This document shows positions 52,095-61,184 of a stretch of DNA of 64,000 nucleotides, one piece after another. The notes beneath the pieces were generated by a model, which worked only from the letters and a program-made list of their open reading frames with translations, was not told where the DNA came from and made no database searches. Made by a program: the position numbers and the translations under genes. Within the stretch, counting starts at the first letter, position 1. Each line of letters opens with the position of its first letter. Source of the DNA: Rhizobacter sp. Root1221 (GTDB lineage: Bacteria; Pseudomonadota; Gammaproteobacteria; Burkholderiales; Burkholderiaceae_C); NCBI RefSeq assembly GCF_001425785.1, contig NZ_LMDI01000012.1, positions 1,566-65,565 of the forward strand. The letters run 5' to 3'.

Positions 52095-54017
52095 ATGGAT
52101 GTGATCAGCCATTTCGCCGCTCGTTTCGAACGCACGCGAGAAGAGGAACTCTCTCTCGAAGAGTACCTCGCCGAGTGCAAGCACAACCCCGTGGCCTACG
52201 CCACCGCCGCCGAGCGCATGCTCAAGGCGATCGGCGAGCCCCAGACCATCGACACGCGCAACGACCAGCGCCTCTCACGCCTGTTCGCCAACAAGGTGAT
52301 CAAGGTGTACCCGGCCTTCGCCGAGTTCTACGGCATGGAAGACGCGATCGAACAGGTCGTCTCGTACTTCCGCCATGCGGCGCAGGGCCTCGAGGAAAAG
52401 AAGCAGATCCTCTACCTGCTCGGCCCCGTGGGCGGCGGCAAGTCGTCCATCGCCGAACGCCTGAAGGCGCTCATGCAGGAAGTGCCCTTCTACGCGATCA
52501 AGGGTTCACCGGTGAACGAGACACCGCTGGGCCTGTTCGATCCCATCGAGGACGGGGCCATCCTCGAGAAGGAATACGGCATTCCGCGCCGCTACCTGAA
52601 CCGCGTGCTGTCGCCGTGGGCCGTCAAGCGGCTCGACGAATACGGTGGTGACATCCGCAAGTTCCGCGTGGTCAAGCGTTACCCGTCCGTGCTCAAGCAA
52701 GTGGGCATCGCGAAGACCGAGCCGGGCGACGAAAACAACCAGGACATCAGCTCGCTGGTGGGCAAGGTCGACATCCGAAAGCTCGAGACCTTCGCGCAGG
52801 ACGATCCCGATGCCTACAGCTACTCCGGCGGCCTGTGCCTCGCGAACCAGGGCCTGCTCGAGTTCGTCGAGATGTTCAAGGCGCCCATCAAGGTGCTGCA
52901 CCCGCTGCTCACCGCCACGCAGGAAGGCAACTACAAGGGCACGGAAGGGTTCGGTGCCATCCCGTTCGACGGCATCGTGCTCGCGCACAGCAACGAGAGC
53001 GAGTGGAAGACCTTCCGCAACAACAAGAACAACGAGGCCTTCCTCGACCGGATCTACATCGTCAAGGTGCCGTACTGCCTGCGTGTCAGCGAGGAGGTGA
53101 AGATCTACGAGAAGCTGCTGCGCGGCTCGTCGCTCGCCCAGGCCACGTGCGCGCCGGGCACGCTGAAGATGATGAGCCAGTTCGCCGCCCTCACGCGCCT
53201 GAAGGAGCCCGAGAACTCGAGCCTCTATTCGAAGATGCTCGTGTACGACGGTGAAAACCTGAAGGACACCGACCCGCGCGCGAAGAGCTTCCAGGAATAC
53301 CGCGACTACGCCGGGGTCGACGAGGGCATGAGCGGCATCTCCACGCGCTTTGCCTTCAAGATCATCAGCAAGGTGTTCAACTTCGACAGCACGGAGGTCG
53401 CAGCCAACCCGGTGCACCTGATGTACGTGCTCGAGAAGCAGATCGAACGCGAGCAGTTCCCCGCCGACACCGAACAGCGTTACCTTGCCTTCATCAAGGA
53501 GCATCTCGCGGTGCGGTACGCCGAATTCATCGGCAAGGAAATACAGACCGCCTACCTCGAGAGCTACAGCGAGTACGGCCAGAACATCTTCGACCGCTAC
53601 GTCACGTACGCCGACTACTGGATCCAGGACCACGAGTACCGCGACACCGACACCGGCGAGGTGTTCGACCGCGCCTCGCTGAACGCCGAGCTCGAGAAGA
53701 TCGAAAAGCCCGCCGGCATCGCGAACCCGAAGGACTTCCGCAACGAGATCGTCAACTTCGTGTTGCGGGCCCGCGCGAACAACGCCGGCAACAACCCGGT
53801 CTGGACCAGCTATGAAAAGCTGCGCACGGTGATCGAGAAGAAGATGTTCTCGAACACCGAGGAGCTGCTGCCGGTCATCAGTTTCAACGCCAAGGCCAGT
53901 GCCGACGAAGCCAAGAAGCACGAAGACTTCGTCACCCGCATGGTGGCCAAGGGCTACACGCCGAAGCAGGTGCGCCTGCTCTGCGAGTGGTACCTGCGTG
54001 TCCGGAAAAGCTCATGA
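52095..54017 (+). CDS. prkA: PrkA/YeaG family serine protein kinase
   Basis: A 640-aa AAA-fold kinase/ATPase. The P-loop is LLGPVGGGKSSIAERLKALM (about 112-131), with an AAA core to about 400 and the PrkA C-terminal domain (about 400-640). The start KHNPVAYATAAERMLKAIGEP is typical. YeaG in E. coli is a starvation- and stress-induced kinase. AGGAGG lies seven bases ahead of the ATG. It is first in the conserved set prkA-yeaH-spoVR. Confidence 0.95.
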   Translation: MDVISHFAARFERTREEELSLEEYLAECKHNPVAYATAAERMLKAIGEPQTIDTRNDQRLSRLFANKVIKVYPAFAEFYGMEDAIEQVVSYFRHAAQGLEEKKQILYLLGPVGGGKSSIAERLKALMQEVPFYAIKGSPVNETPLGLFDPIEDGAILEKEYGIPRRYLNRVLSPWAVKRLDEYGGDIRKFRVVKRYPSVLKQVGIAKTEPGDENNQDISSLVGKVDIRKLETFAQDDPDAYSYSGGLCLANQGLLEFVEMFKAPIKVLHPLLTATQEGNYKGTEGFGAIPFDGIVLAHSNESEWKTFRNNKNNEAFLDRIYIVKVPYCLRVSEEVKIYEKLLRGSSLAQATCAPGTLKMMSQFAALTRLKEPENSSLYSKMLVYDGENLKDTDPRAKSFQEYRDYAGVDEGMSGISTRFAFKIISKVFNFDSTEVAANPVHLMYVLEKQIEREQFPADTEQRYLAFIKEHLAVRYAEFIGKEIQTAYLESYSEYGQNIFDRYVTYADYWIQDHEYRDTDTGEVFDRASLNAELEKIEKPAGIANPKDFRNEIVNFVLRARANNAGNNPVWTSYEKLRTVIEKKMFSNTEELLPVISFNAKASADEAKKHEDFVTRMVAKGYTPKQVRLLCEWYLRVRKSS

Positions 54018-54125
54018 ACGCCCTCCGGCCGCTGCGCACCGCCGCCGATTCCCCGGGGGCGTCGGGCGGCCGGGTGCGCGGGCCCGGCTCGGCCGGCTAG
54101 TCCGGCGACAGAATGAAGGAGTCGC

Positions 54126-55397
54126 ATGTTCCAGCAGATCATCGATCGTCGACTCGCGGGCAAGAACAAGTCCATCGGCAACCGTGAGCGCTTTCTTCGC
54201 CGCCACAAGGACCAGATCCGCGAGGCGGTGAAGCGGGCTGTCGACGGCCGCGGCATCCGCGACATGGCGCAGGGGGAAGACATCCACATCCCCCGGCGCG
54301 ACATCGCGGAACCGGTGTTCGGCCATGGCCAGGGGGGCAAGCGCGAGATGGTGCACCCCGGCAACCAGGACTACATCCGCGGCGACCGCATCGAACGCCC
54401 GAAGGGCGGCCAAGGCGGCGGTGGCGGCGGCCAGGCGAGCGATTCCGGCGAGGGGGACGACGACTTCGTCTTCCACCTCACGAAGGAAGAGTTCATGCAG
54501 GTCTTCTTCGACGACCTGGCCCTGCCCAACCTCGCGCGCACCACCCTCGCAGAAACCCCAGAATTCAAGACCCACCGCGCCGGCTACAGCAGCGACGGCA
54601 CACCGAACAACCTGCACGTGGTGCGGTCCATGCGCGGGGCCATCGGCCGGCGCATCGCGCTCGGGTCCGACGCGCGGCGCCAGTTGCTCGCGCTCGAGGA
54701 AGAGCTGATCGCGCTGCAGACCGCCGCGGGCGACCACAAGGAAGAGATCGCCGCGGTGGAGGCCGCCATCGCGGTGCTGCACGCCCGCATCGGCCGCATC
54801 CCGTACCTCGATCCCATCGACCTGCGCTACCGCAGCCGCGTGCGGGTGCCGGTGCCCACCGCGAAGGCGGTGATGTTCTGCCTGATGGACGTGTCGGGGT
54901 CGATGGATGAGAGCCGCAAGGACCTGGCGAAGCGCTTTTTCATCCTGCTGTACCTGTTCCTCACGCGGCACTATGAACGCATCGACATCGTGTTCATCCG
55001 CCACCACACGCAGGCCCAGGAGGTGGATGAGCAGAACTTCTTCCACTCCACCGAAACAGGCGGCACCGTGGTGTCGAGCGCGCTGGTGCTGATGGAAGAG
55101 ATCGCCCGGGCCCGTTACCCCACGAGCGAGTGGAACATCTACGGCGCGCAGGCGAGCGACGGTGACAACTGGCACCACGACAGCGGCCGCTGCCGCGAGT
55201 TGCTCGCCCACAGCATCCTGCCGCTGTGCCGCTACTTCGCGTACGTGCAGGTGGCCGAGGAAGAGCAGAATCTGTGGGATGAATACAGCGCCCTCGCCGC
55301 CGAATCCAAGGCCTTCGCGATCCGCAAGGTGACCGAGGCGTCGCAGATCTACCCGGTGTTCCGCGAGCTGTTCAAGAAGGAAGGAGCTGCGGCATGA
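54126..55397 (+). CDS. yeaH: YeaH/UPF0229 (DUF444) family protein
   Basis: A 423-aa protein of the YeaH group. The conserved start MFQQIIDRRLAGKNKSIGNR, a Gly-rich flexible loop near 98-110, and a VWA-like fold from about 240 with the metal-site DVSGSMDESRKDLAKR are present. It is found with prkA and spoVR in many proteobacteria and is thought to act in the same sigma-S-type stress response. A clear AAGGAG precedes the ATG. Its stop overlaps the spoVR start by 4 bp. Confidence 0.93.
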   Translation: MFQQIIDRRLAGKNKSIGNRERFLRRHKDQIREAVKRAVDGRGIRDMAQGEDIHIPRRDIAEPVFGHGQGGKREMVHPGNQDYIRGDRIERPKGGQGGGGGGQASDSGEGDDDFVFHLTKEEFMQVFFDDLALPNLARTTLAETPEFKTHRAGYSSDGTPNNLHVVRSMRGAIGRRIALGSDARRQLLALEEELIALQTAAGDHKEEIAAVEAAIAVLHARIGRIPYLDPIDLRYRSRVRVPVPTAKAVMFCLMDVSGSMDESRKDLAKRFFILLYLFLTRHYERIDIVFIRHHTQAQEVDEQNFFHSTETGGTVVSSALVLMEEIARARYPTSEWNIYGAQASDGDNWHHDSGRCRELLAHSILPLCRYFAYVQVAEEEQNLWDEYSALAAESKAFAIRKVTEASQIYPVFRELFKKEGAAA

Positions 55398-56989
55398 GTG
55401 CGATGCAAGCCAGCACCGCGAGCCTCGAGGCGTTCGACGCCGCCCGCCGCCCGGCGCGCGCGGCCGACATCCGCCCGCCCCCGCGTGCGAGTGAACCCCT
55501 GCCCTCCCCGAGCGACTGGTCGTTCGAGTTGATCGAGCGGTACCACGAGCGCATCAGGGCCACGGCCGAACGGTTCGGCCTCGACACCTACCCGAACCAG
55601 CTCGAGATCATCACCGCCGAGCAGATGATGGACGCCTACGCGTCGGTCGGCATGCCGGTGAACTACCGGCACTGGAGCTACGGCAAGGAGTTCATCTCCA
55701 CCGAAAAGAACTACCGCCGCGGCCACATGGGCCTCGCGTACGAAATCGTCATCAACTCCAACCCCTGCATCAGCTACCTGATGGAGGAAAACACGATGGG
55801 CATGCAGGCCCTCGTGATCGCCCACGCGGCCTACGGCCACAACAGCTTCTTCAAGGGCAACTACCTGTTCCGCATGTGGACCGATGCGTCGTCGATCATC
55901 GACTACCTCGTCTACGCGAAGAACTACGTCGCCGACTGCGAGGAACGCCACGGGGTCGACGCGGTGGAGGCGCTGCTCGACAGCTGCCACGCGCTGATGA
56001 ACCACGGCGTGGACCGCTACCGCCGGCCCAGCCGCAAGTCGCTCGCCCAGGAACTCGCCGACCGCAAGGACCGCGAGGCCTACGCGCAGCGCCAGGTCAA
56101 CGACATGTGGCGCACGCTGCCCCCGAAGGCCGAGAAGGCCGCCGAGGAATCGCAGGCCCGCCGCTTCCCCGAAGAGCCGCAGGAAAACCTGCTGTACTTC
56201 ATCGAGAAGAACGCGCCGTTGCTCGAGCCGTGGCAGCGCGAGGTGGTGCGCATCGTGCGCAAGGTGGCGCAGTACTTCTACCCGCAGCGCCAGACGCAGG
56301 TCATGAACGAAGGCTGGGCCACGTTCTGGCACCACCACCTGCTCAACACCATGTACGACGACGGCCACCTGTCGGACGGCATGATGATCGAGTGGCTGAA
56401 GTCCCACACCAACGTGGTGTACCAGCCGCGGGTGGGTGACCGGGGCTACAGCGGCATCAACCCGTATGCGCTGGGCTTTGCGATGTACTCCGACATCAAG
56501 CGGATGTGCGAGCACCCCACCGACGAGGACCGCTACTGGTTCCCCAACATCGCGGGGCGCGACTGGCTCGAGACCATCGACCACGCGATGCGCAACTTCA
56601 AGGACGAGAGTTTCATCGGCCAGTACCTGTCGCCGAACCTGATGCGCGAGTTCCGGCTGTTCGCCATCGTCGACGACGACAAGCAGTCCGAGCTGGAGGT
56701 GTCCGCCATCCACGACGAACAAGGGTATCGCCGCGTGCGCGAGGCGCTGTCCCACCAGTACGACCTCGGCAGCCGTGAACCCAACATCCAGGTGTGGAAC
56801 GTGAACCTGCGTGGCGACCGTTCGCTGACGCTGCGCCACACGCAGCACAACGACCGCCCATTGCATGAGGGCGCGCAGGAGGTGCTGAAACACGTGGCCC
56901 GCCTGTGGGGTTTCGGCGTCCAGCTGGAAAGCGTGAACAACGCCGGTGACGTGACGAAACGTTGGTCCGTGCCGGCACCGCCGGCCTGA
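55394..56989 (+). CDS. SpoVR family protein
   Basis: A 531-aa member of the SpoVR/YcgB family. Characteristic blocks include EQMMDAYASVGMPVNYRHWS, CISYLMEENTMGMQALVIAH and MNEGWATFWHHHLLNTMYDD. The biochemical role is unknown; in Bacillus the namesake acts in spore cortex formation. In proteobacteria it accompanies prkA and yeaH in stationary phase. It is the third gene of the unit, coupled through ATGA. Confidence 0.94.
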   Translation: MSAMQASTASLEAFDAARRPARAADIRPPPRASEPLPSPSDWSFELIERYHERIRATAERFGLDTYPNQLEIITAEQMMDAYASVGMPVNYRHWSYGKEFISTEKNYRRGHMGLAYEIVINSNPCISYLMEENTMGMQALVIAHAAYGHNSFFKGNYLFRMWTDASSIIDYLVYAKNYVADCEERHGVDAVEALLDSCHALMNHGVDRYRRPSRKSLAQELADRKDREAYAQRQVNDMWRTLPPKAEKAAEESQARRFPEEPQENLLYFIEKNAPLLEPWQREVVRIVRKVAQYFYPQRQTQVMNEGWATFWHHHLLNTMYDDGHLSDGMMIEWLKSHTNVVYQPRVGDRGYSGINPYALGFAMYSDIKRMCEHPTDEDRYWFPNIAGRDWLETIDHAMRNFKDESFIGQYLSPNLMREFRLFAIVDDDKQSELEVSAIHDEQGYRRVREALSHQYDLGSREPNIQVWNVNLRGDRSLTLRHTQHNDRPLHEGAQEVLKHVARLWGFGVQLESVNNAGDVTKRWSVPAPPA

Positions 56990-57016
56990 GCGTCCGCGGC
57001 CCGCCGGTGCGATGAC

Positions 57017-58924
57017 GTGTTGCCGTTCGAGCCACCCATCGACTGGCCGGGATTGCCCTGCGGCCTGTTGTCCTTCGACGATGCGGGGCGCCTGCTCTCC
57101 ATCAACGCGCGCCTGCGCGGCTGGCTGCAACTGCCCGAGGGGGCCGAACCCGGCCCGTTGCTGAACGACCTGCTCGCACCGGCGTCGCAGCCGCTTTGCC
57201 CCGAGGCGGTGTTGGCGGTGTTGCGCGGCAGCGGCCATGTCGATGACGTGCTGCTGGCGTTCCAGGCCCAGGATGGGCATGAGTGGCCCGGCCAGGTGAG
57301 CGCCGCGCGGCATGAGGGTGCCGAGGGCGCCATCAACGTCGCGGTGGTGGTGCGGGTGGCTGACTGGCGTCAGACCGGCCAGGCGGTGGTGGGGGCCCAG
57401 CCCACCGCGGAACAGCTGCCCGGCCTCGTGTACCAGTACATGATGCGGCCCGATGGCACCACTTGTTTTCCGTATGCCAGCGAGGCGATGCACGAACTGT
57501 TCGGGGTCACCCCCGAAGAGGCTCGCCAGTCGGCGAAAGCGCTGGCGTCGCGGGTGCACCGCGACGACTTGCCTGCGGTGATCGAGAGCATCCACGAATC
57601 GGCCAGCACGCTCGGGCGATGGGACGGCGCGTTCCGCGTGGTCGTCAATGGGGACGTGCGCTGGGTCGAAGGACGGTCCACGCCGCAGGCGCTGCCCGAT
57701 GGATCGGTGCTGTGGAACGGGTACCTGTCGGACGTCACCGCCCGGAAGGCCCTCGAACAGTCGCGCCACGGGGCAGCCGTGGCCGAAGAAGCCGGCCGGG
57801 CCAAGAGCGAGTTGCTCGCCCGGGTCAGCCACGAACTGCGCACACCCCTCAACGCCGTGTTGGGCTTTTCGCAGTTGCTGTCGGCCGACCAGGGCCTGGG
57901 GCTGCGCCCCAACCAGCAACGCCAGCTCGACCACATCGAAAGTGCCGGACGCAGCCTGCTGGCACTGATCAACGAGGTGCTCGACCTCACCCACATCGAA
58001 AGCGGCCGCATGGAGGTGCGGCTCGAAGCGCTGGACCTGCGCCCGGTGGTGGAAGAAAGCCTCGCGATGGTGGAACTGCTGGCCGAGCGCTCGCATGTGG
58101 CGCTGCGCATCCAGGTGGACCCTGGGCTGCGCGTGCTGGCGGATCGCCGCAAGCTCGTGCAGTGCCTTGTCAACCTCCTGACGAACGCGATCAAGTACAA
58201 CCGGGAAGGCGGCCAGGTCGCGGTCGTGGGTTCCAGCTCGCGGGGCGTGCACGAGGTGCGCATCGACGTGCGCGACACCGGATCCGGTTTTACCGCGTCG
58301 CAGATGGCCCACCTGTTCGAACCCTTCAACCGGCTCGGTGCGGAACACGGCCACACCGAGGGCAGCGGCCTGGGCCTCGTGATCGTGCGGGGGCTGGCTG
58401 AACGGCAGGGCGGGCGCCTGACGGTCGACAGCGAGCCGGGCCAGGGCACCTGTTTCAGCCTGCACCTGCCGGGGCCGGATGACCGGCCACCGGAGGTGCC
58501 CGTGCACACCGGCTCCGGGGCCGTCGACGTGTCACAGCCACCCGGCCAGGCCGGTGCGCCGCGGCGGGTGCTCTACGTGGAAGACAACACCGTCAACGTG
58601 ATGCTGATGAAGGCCATCTTCGACCTGCGCCCGGCCCTGCGGCTCGACACGGCGGACACCGGCGCCGAGGGGCTGGCCCAGGCGCTGGCCGATCCGCCCG
58701 CGCTGCTGCTGCTGGACCTGGGCCTGCCCGACGTGGACGGTGTGACCCTGCTGGCGCGGCTGCGCGACCACGAGGTGCTGCAGGGCATCCCCGCGGTGGC
58801 GGTGTCGGCCGACGCGCTGAGCCCCGACATCGAGCGGGCGCTGTCGGCCGGGTTCGCTGCCTACTGGACCAAGCCGCTCGACCTGCGGCGCACGTTGGCG
58901 GCGCTGGACGCGCTGATGGCCTGA
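57017..58924 (+). CDS. Hybrid histidine kinase with PAS and receiver domains
   Basis: A 635-aa soluble hybrid sensor kinase. A PAS-like N-terminal region (about 10-115), a second PAS with PAC (about 140-250, FGVTPEEARQSAKALASRVH), HisKA with VSHELRTPLNAVLGFSQLL (His at about 277), HATPase (NAIKYNREGG, GSGLGLVIVRGLAERQGG) and a C-terminal receiver with the acceptor in LLLLDLGLPDVDG follow in order. No transmembrane helices are seen, so it senses an internal signal. The start is GTG at 57017, 27 bp after spoVR, and it may belong to the stress operon. Confidence 0.85.
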   Translation: MLPFEPPIDWPGLPCGLLSFDDAGRLLSINARLRGWLQLPEGAEPGPLLNDLLAPASQPLCPEAVLAVLRGSGHVDDVLLAFQAQDGHEWPGQVSAARHEGAEGAINVAVVVRVADWRQTGQAVVGAQPTAEQLPGLVYQYMMRPDGTTCFPYASEAMHELFGVTPEEARQSAKALASRVHRDDLPAVIESIHESASTLGRWDGAFRVVVNGDVRWVEGRSTPQALPDGSVLWNGYLSDVTARKALEQSRHGAAVAEEAGRAKSELLARVSHELRTPLNAVLGFSQLLSADQGLGLRPNQQRQLDHIESAGRSLLALINEVLDLTHIESGRMEVRLEALDLRPVVEESLAMVELLAERSHVALRIQVDPGLRVLADRRKLVQCLVNLLTNAIKYNREGGQVAVVGSSSRGVHEVRIDVRDTGSGFTASQMAHLFEPFNRLGAEHGHTEGSGLGLVIVRGLAERQGGRLTVDSEPGQGTCFSLHLPGPDDRPPEVPVHTGSGAVDVSQPPGQAGAPRRVLYVEDNTVNVMLMKAIFDLRPALRLDTADTGAEGLAQALADPPALLLLDLGLPDVDGVTLLARLRDHEVLQGIPAVAVSADALSPDIERALSAGFAAYWTKPLDLRRTLAALDALMA

Positions 58925-58973
58925 GAGGCTGAGAGTCTTTCGAGCGGGCACGCTCGAAAGACTCTCAGCCTCT
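58924..58973. terminator. Long perfect hairpin between convergent genes
   Basis: A 23-bp perfectly paired stem (58924-58946 with 58951-58973) closes a GGCA loop. It begins at the last base of the kinase stop and ends three bases before the convergent DJ-1-type stop. There is no T run, but the stem contains internal AAAG/CTTT and is symmetric for both strands. It probably blocks read-through both ways. Confidence 0.7.
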
Positions 58974-58976
58974 GAT

Positions 58977-59600
58977 TCAGCGATCGGGCACGAACGGCCG
59001 CACCACCGACAGCAGGCGATCCGTCCAGTCCTGCCGCAGGCCCACCGGGGCGGCCTGGTTCAGCGCCTGTGTGGCCTGGTCGAGACCGGCCGCGCGCCAC
59101 ATCAGCCAGGTGGCGAGGTAGTGGGCCGCCAGCGGCCCGCCTGCCGTGGCCACGGGCCCGCGGGCGTGGAACGGGGTGTCGTCGGCCACGCGCACGCCGG
59201 CCTGGATCATCCACGGCTTGCTCGCCGTGTCGGTGGCGGCCGGCACGTCGGCCAGCAGGCCCAGCCGCGCGAGCAGCAGCGTGCCCGAACACTGGCCACC
59301 GATCAGCTGGCGCAGCGGGTCGAGCGCGAGCCGGTCGATGACGGCCGAGTTCTCGGCGATGGCGCGTGTGTAGAGGCCGCCCGCGAACACCACGGCCGCA
59401 GCCTCGTTGGCGAACTCGAGCGGTTGGGGGGTGTCCACCGTGACACCGTTCATCGACGTGACGCGGGCCGTCGGCGCCACCAGCTCGGCTTTCCAGCCGG
59501 CGGCGCTCAGCCGGTTCAGCAGGCCGAACGTGACGAACGTGTCGAGTTCACTGAACCCGTCGAACACCACGATGGCCACCCGCAGCGGGGTCGGTGGCAC
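58977..59600 (-). CDS. DJ-1/PfpI family protein
   Basis: A 207-aa glutamine-amidotransferase-like fold protein. The start VAIVVFDGFSELDTFVTFGL, the middle EFANEAAAVVFAGGLYTR and the nucleophile elbow GGQCSGTLLLARLGLL (Cys) fit the DJ-1/PfpI superfamily. The family includes deglycases, proteases, isonitrile hydratases and regulators; which applies is unknown. The GTG start at 59600 has GAGGG upstream and lies just after the dps stop, so the two are co-transcribed. Confidence 0.82.
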   Translation of the reverse strand: MPPTPLRVAIVVFDGFSELDTFVTFGLLNRLSAAGWKAELVAPTARVTSMNGVTVDTPQPLEFANEAAAVVFAGGLYTRAIAENSAVIDRLALDPLRQLIGGQCSGTLLLARLGLLADVPAATDTASKPWMIQAGVRVADDTPFHARGPVATAGGPLAAHYLATWLMWRAAGLDQATQALNQAAPVGLRQDWTDRLLSVVRPFVPDR

Positions 59601-59610
59601 GGTGCGGCCC

Positions 59611-60144
59611 TCACTCTTCCAGCAGGCTGCGCAACATCCACGCGGACTGCTCGTGGATGGCGATGCGCTGCGTGAGCAGGTCGGCCGTGGGCTCGTCGCT
59701 CGCCTTGTCGGCCAGCGGGAAGATGCTGCGGGCAGTGCGGGCCACGGCTTCGTGGCCACTCACCAGCACCCGCACCATCTCGAGCGCCTTCGGGGGAATG
59801 GCCGGGGCGTCGGGGACCGAGGCGAGCGCGCCGAACTGCGCGTAGGAGCCCGGGGCGGTGTGGCCGAGCGCGCGGATGCGTTCGGCGATGGGGTCCACGG
59901 CGTTCCACAGCTCGGTGTACTGCGTCATGAACATCGTGTGCAGCGTGTTGAACATGGGCCCCGTGACGTTCCAGTGGAAGTTGTGCGTGGTCAGGTACAG
60001 CGTGTAGGTGTCGGCCAGCAGCTTGCTGAGGGCGCCGGCGATGTTGCTGCGGTCCTTGTCGCTGATGCCGATGTGGATGGCGACGGTGCCGGCGGCAGGG
60101 GCCAGCTTGGCGGCTTCTTGGACGGTCTTGGTTTTTTTGGCCAT
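59611..60144 (-). CDS. dps: Dps/ferritin-like DNA-protecting protein
   Basis: A 177-aa Dps. It has a Lys-rich N-terminal tail ([13 protein letters not shown]) and the ferroxidase ligands in [18 protein letters not shown] and [17 protein letters not shown]. Twelve subunits form a shell that stores iron and protects DNA from peroxide. The oxyR gene lies 91 bp upstream on the same strand, which suggests, but does not prove, OxyR control. The start is the ATG at 60144, with GGAG close upstream. Confidence 0.95.
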   Translation of the reverse strand: MAKKTKTVQEAAKLAPAAGTVAIHIGISDKDRSNIAGALSKLLADTYTLYLTTHNFHWNVTGPMFNTLHTMFMTQYTELWNAVDPIAERIRALGHTAPGSYAQFGALASVPDAPAIPPKALEMVRVLVSGHEAVARTARSIFPLADKASDEPTADLLTQRIAIHEQSAWMLRSLLEE

Positions 60145-60235
60145 GGGGACTCCGGAACGATGGGAAACAGTCTAACGAGGGAAACCATGCTTGATAAGGC
60201 CGAAGGGGTGAGCCCGCGCCCTGCCCTTCGAGGGG

Positions 60236-61156
60236 TCAGGACAGGCGCGCCACGCCTTCCAGCTCGCAGGCGTAGATGGCGTTGCGCAGCGCCGCGATGG
60301 CCTCGTAGCGGGTGAACGTGCGCCGCCACGCGAGCACCACGCGCCGCGTGGGCACCGGCGCGCTGAACGCGACGTAGCGCACGTGCGGCTGGGTGTCCTT
60401 CGGCACGCTCAGCTGCGGCACCACCGTCACCCCCATGCCGGAAGCCACCATGTACTTGATGGTTTCGAGCGACGAGCCTTCGAAGCTCTTGCGGATGCCT
60501 TCAGCGTCGCTCGAGAAGCGGGCGTACTCGGGGCACACCTCGAGCACGTGGTCGCGGAAGCAGTGCCCGGTGCCGAGCAGCAGCATCGTTTCCTGCTTCA
60601 GTTCCTCGGCGCTGACGTGCTTGCGCTTGGCCAGCGCGTGGGTCTTCGGCACCGCCACCATGAACGGCTCGTCGTACAGCGGGGCCACGGCGAGGCCCGT
60701 GTCGGGGAACGGTTCGGCCATGATGGCGCAGTCGAGGTCGCCGGTGCGCAGCATGTCGAGCAGCTTCGCGGTGAAGTTCTCCTGCAGCATCAGCGGCATC
60801 TGCGGCACGCGGTCGATGGCGTGCTTGACCAGGTCGGGCAGCAGGTACGGGCCGATCGTGTAGATGACACCGAGGCGCAACGGGCCCGACACCGGGTCCT
60901 TGCCGCGCTTGGCCGTTTCCTTGATGCCGGCGGCCCCTTCGATGACGGTCTGCGCCTGGCGCACGATCTCTTCGCCGAGCGGCGTCACGGTGATCTCGTT
61001 CGCGCCCCGCTCGAACAGCTTCACCTCGAGCTCGTCCTCGAGCTTCTTGATGGCCACGCTCAACGTGGGCTGGGACACGAAACAGGCCTCGGCGGCCCGT
61101 CCGAAATGCCGCTCGCGGGCCACGGCGACGATGTAGCGCAGTTCGGTGAGTGTCAT
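60236..61156 (-). CDS. oxyR: OxyR peroxide-sensing LysR-type regulator
   Basis: A 306-aa LysR-family regulator. The N-terminal helix-turn-helix is TELRYIVAVARERHFGRAAE, and the redox Cys pair is in LLLGTGHCFRDHVLEVCPEY, equivalent to Cys199 and Cys208 of E. coli OxyR. The ligand domain and C-terminus are complete. On H2O2 a disulfide forms and it activates antioxidant genes. It is followed downstream by dps and preceded by recG, an oxyR-recG order common in betaproteobacteria. Confidence 0.93.
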   Translation of the reverse strand: MTLTELRYIVAVARERHFGRAAEACFVSQPTLSVAIKKLEDELEVKLFERGANEITVTPLGEEIVRQAQTVIEGAAGIKETAKRGKDPVSGPLRLGVIYTIGPYLLPDLVKHAIDRVPQMPLMLQENFTAKLLDMLRTGDLDCAIMAEPFPDTGLAVAPLYDEPFMVAVPKTHALAKRKHVSAEELKQETMLLLGTGHCFRDHVLEVCPEYARFSSDAEGIRKSFEGSSLETIKYMVASGMGVTVVPQLSVPKDTQPHVRYVAFSAPVPTRRVVLAWRRTFTRYEAIAALRNAIYACELEGVARLS

Positions 61157-61184
61157 GGGCAAAGGATAGCCTAAACCTAACAGT

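Noticed and set aside
51938-52186. 82-aa minus-strand frame upstream of prkA
   Set aside because: It overlaps the prkA start, has no ribosome binding site or similarity, and is Ser/Arg-rich like chance frames.
55349-58507. Very long open frame on the minus strand opposite spoVR and the hybrid kinase
   Set aside because: It is a shadow of strongly recognised plus-strand genes; its translation has no recognisable domain and is His/Arg/Gln-rich, as expected from GC-rich antisense frames.
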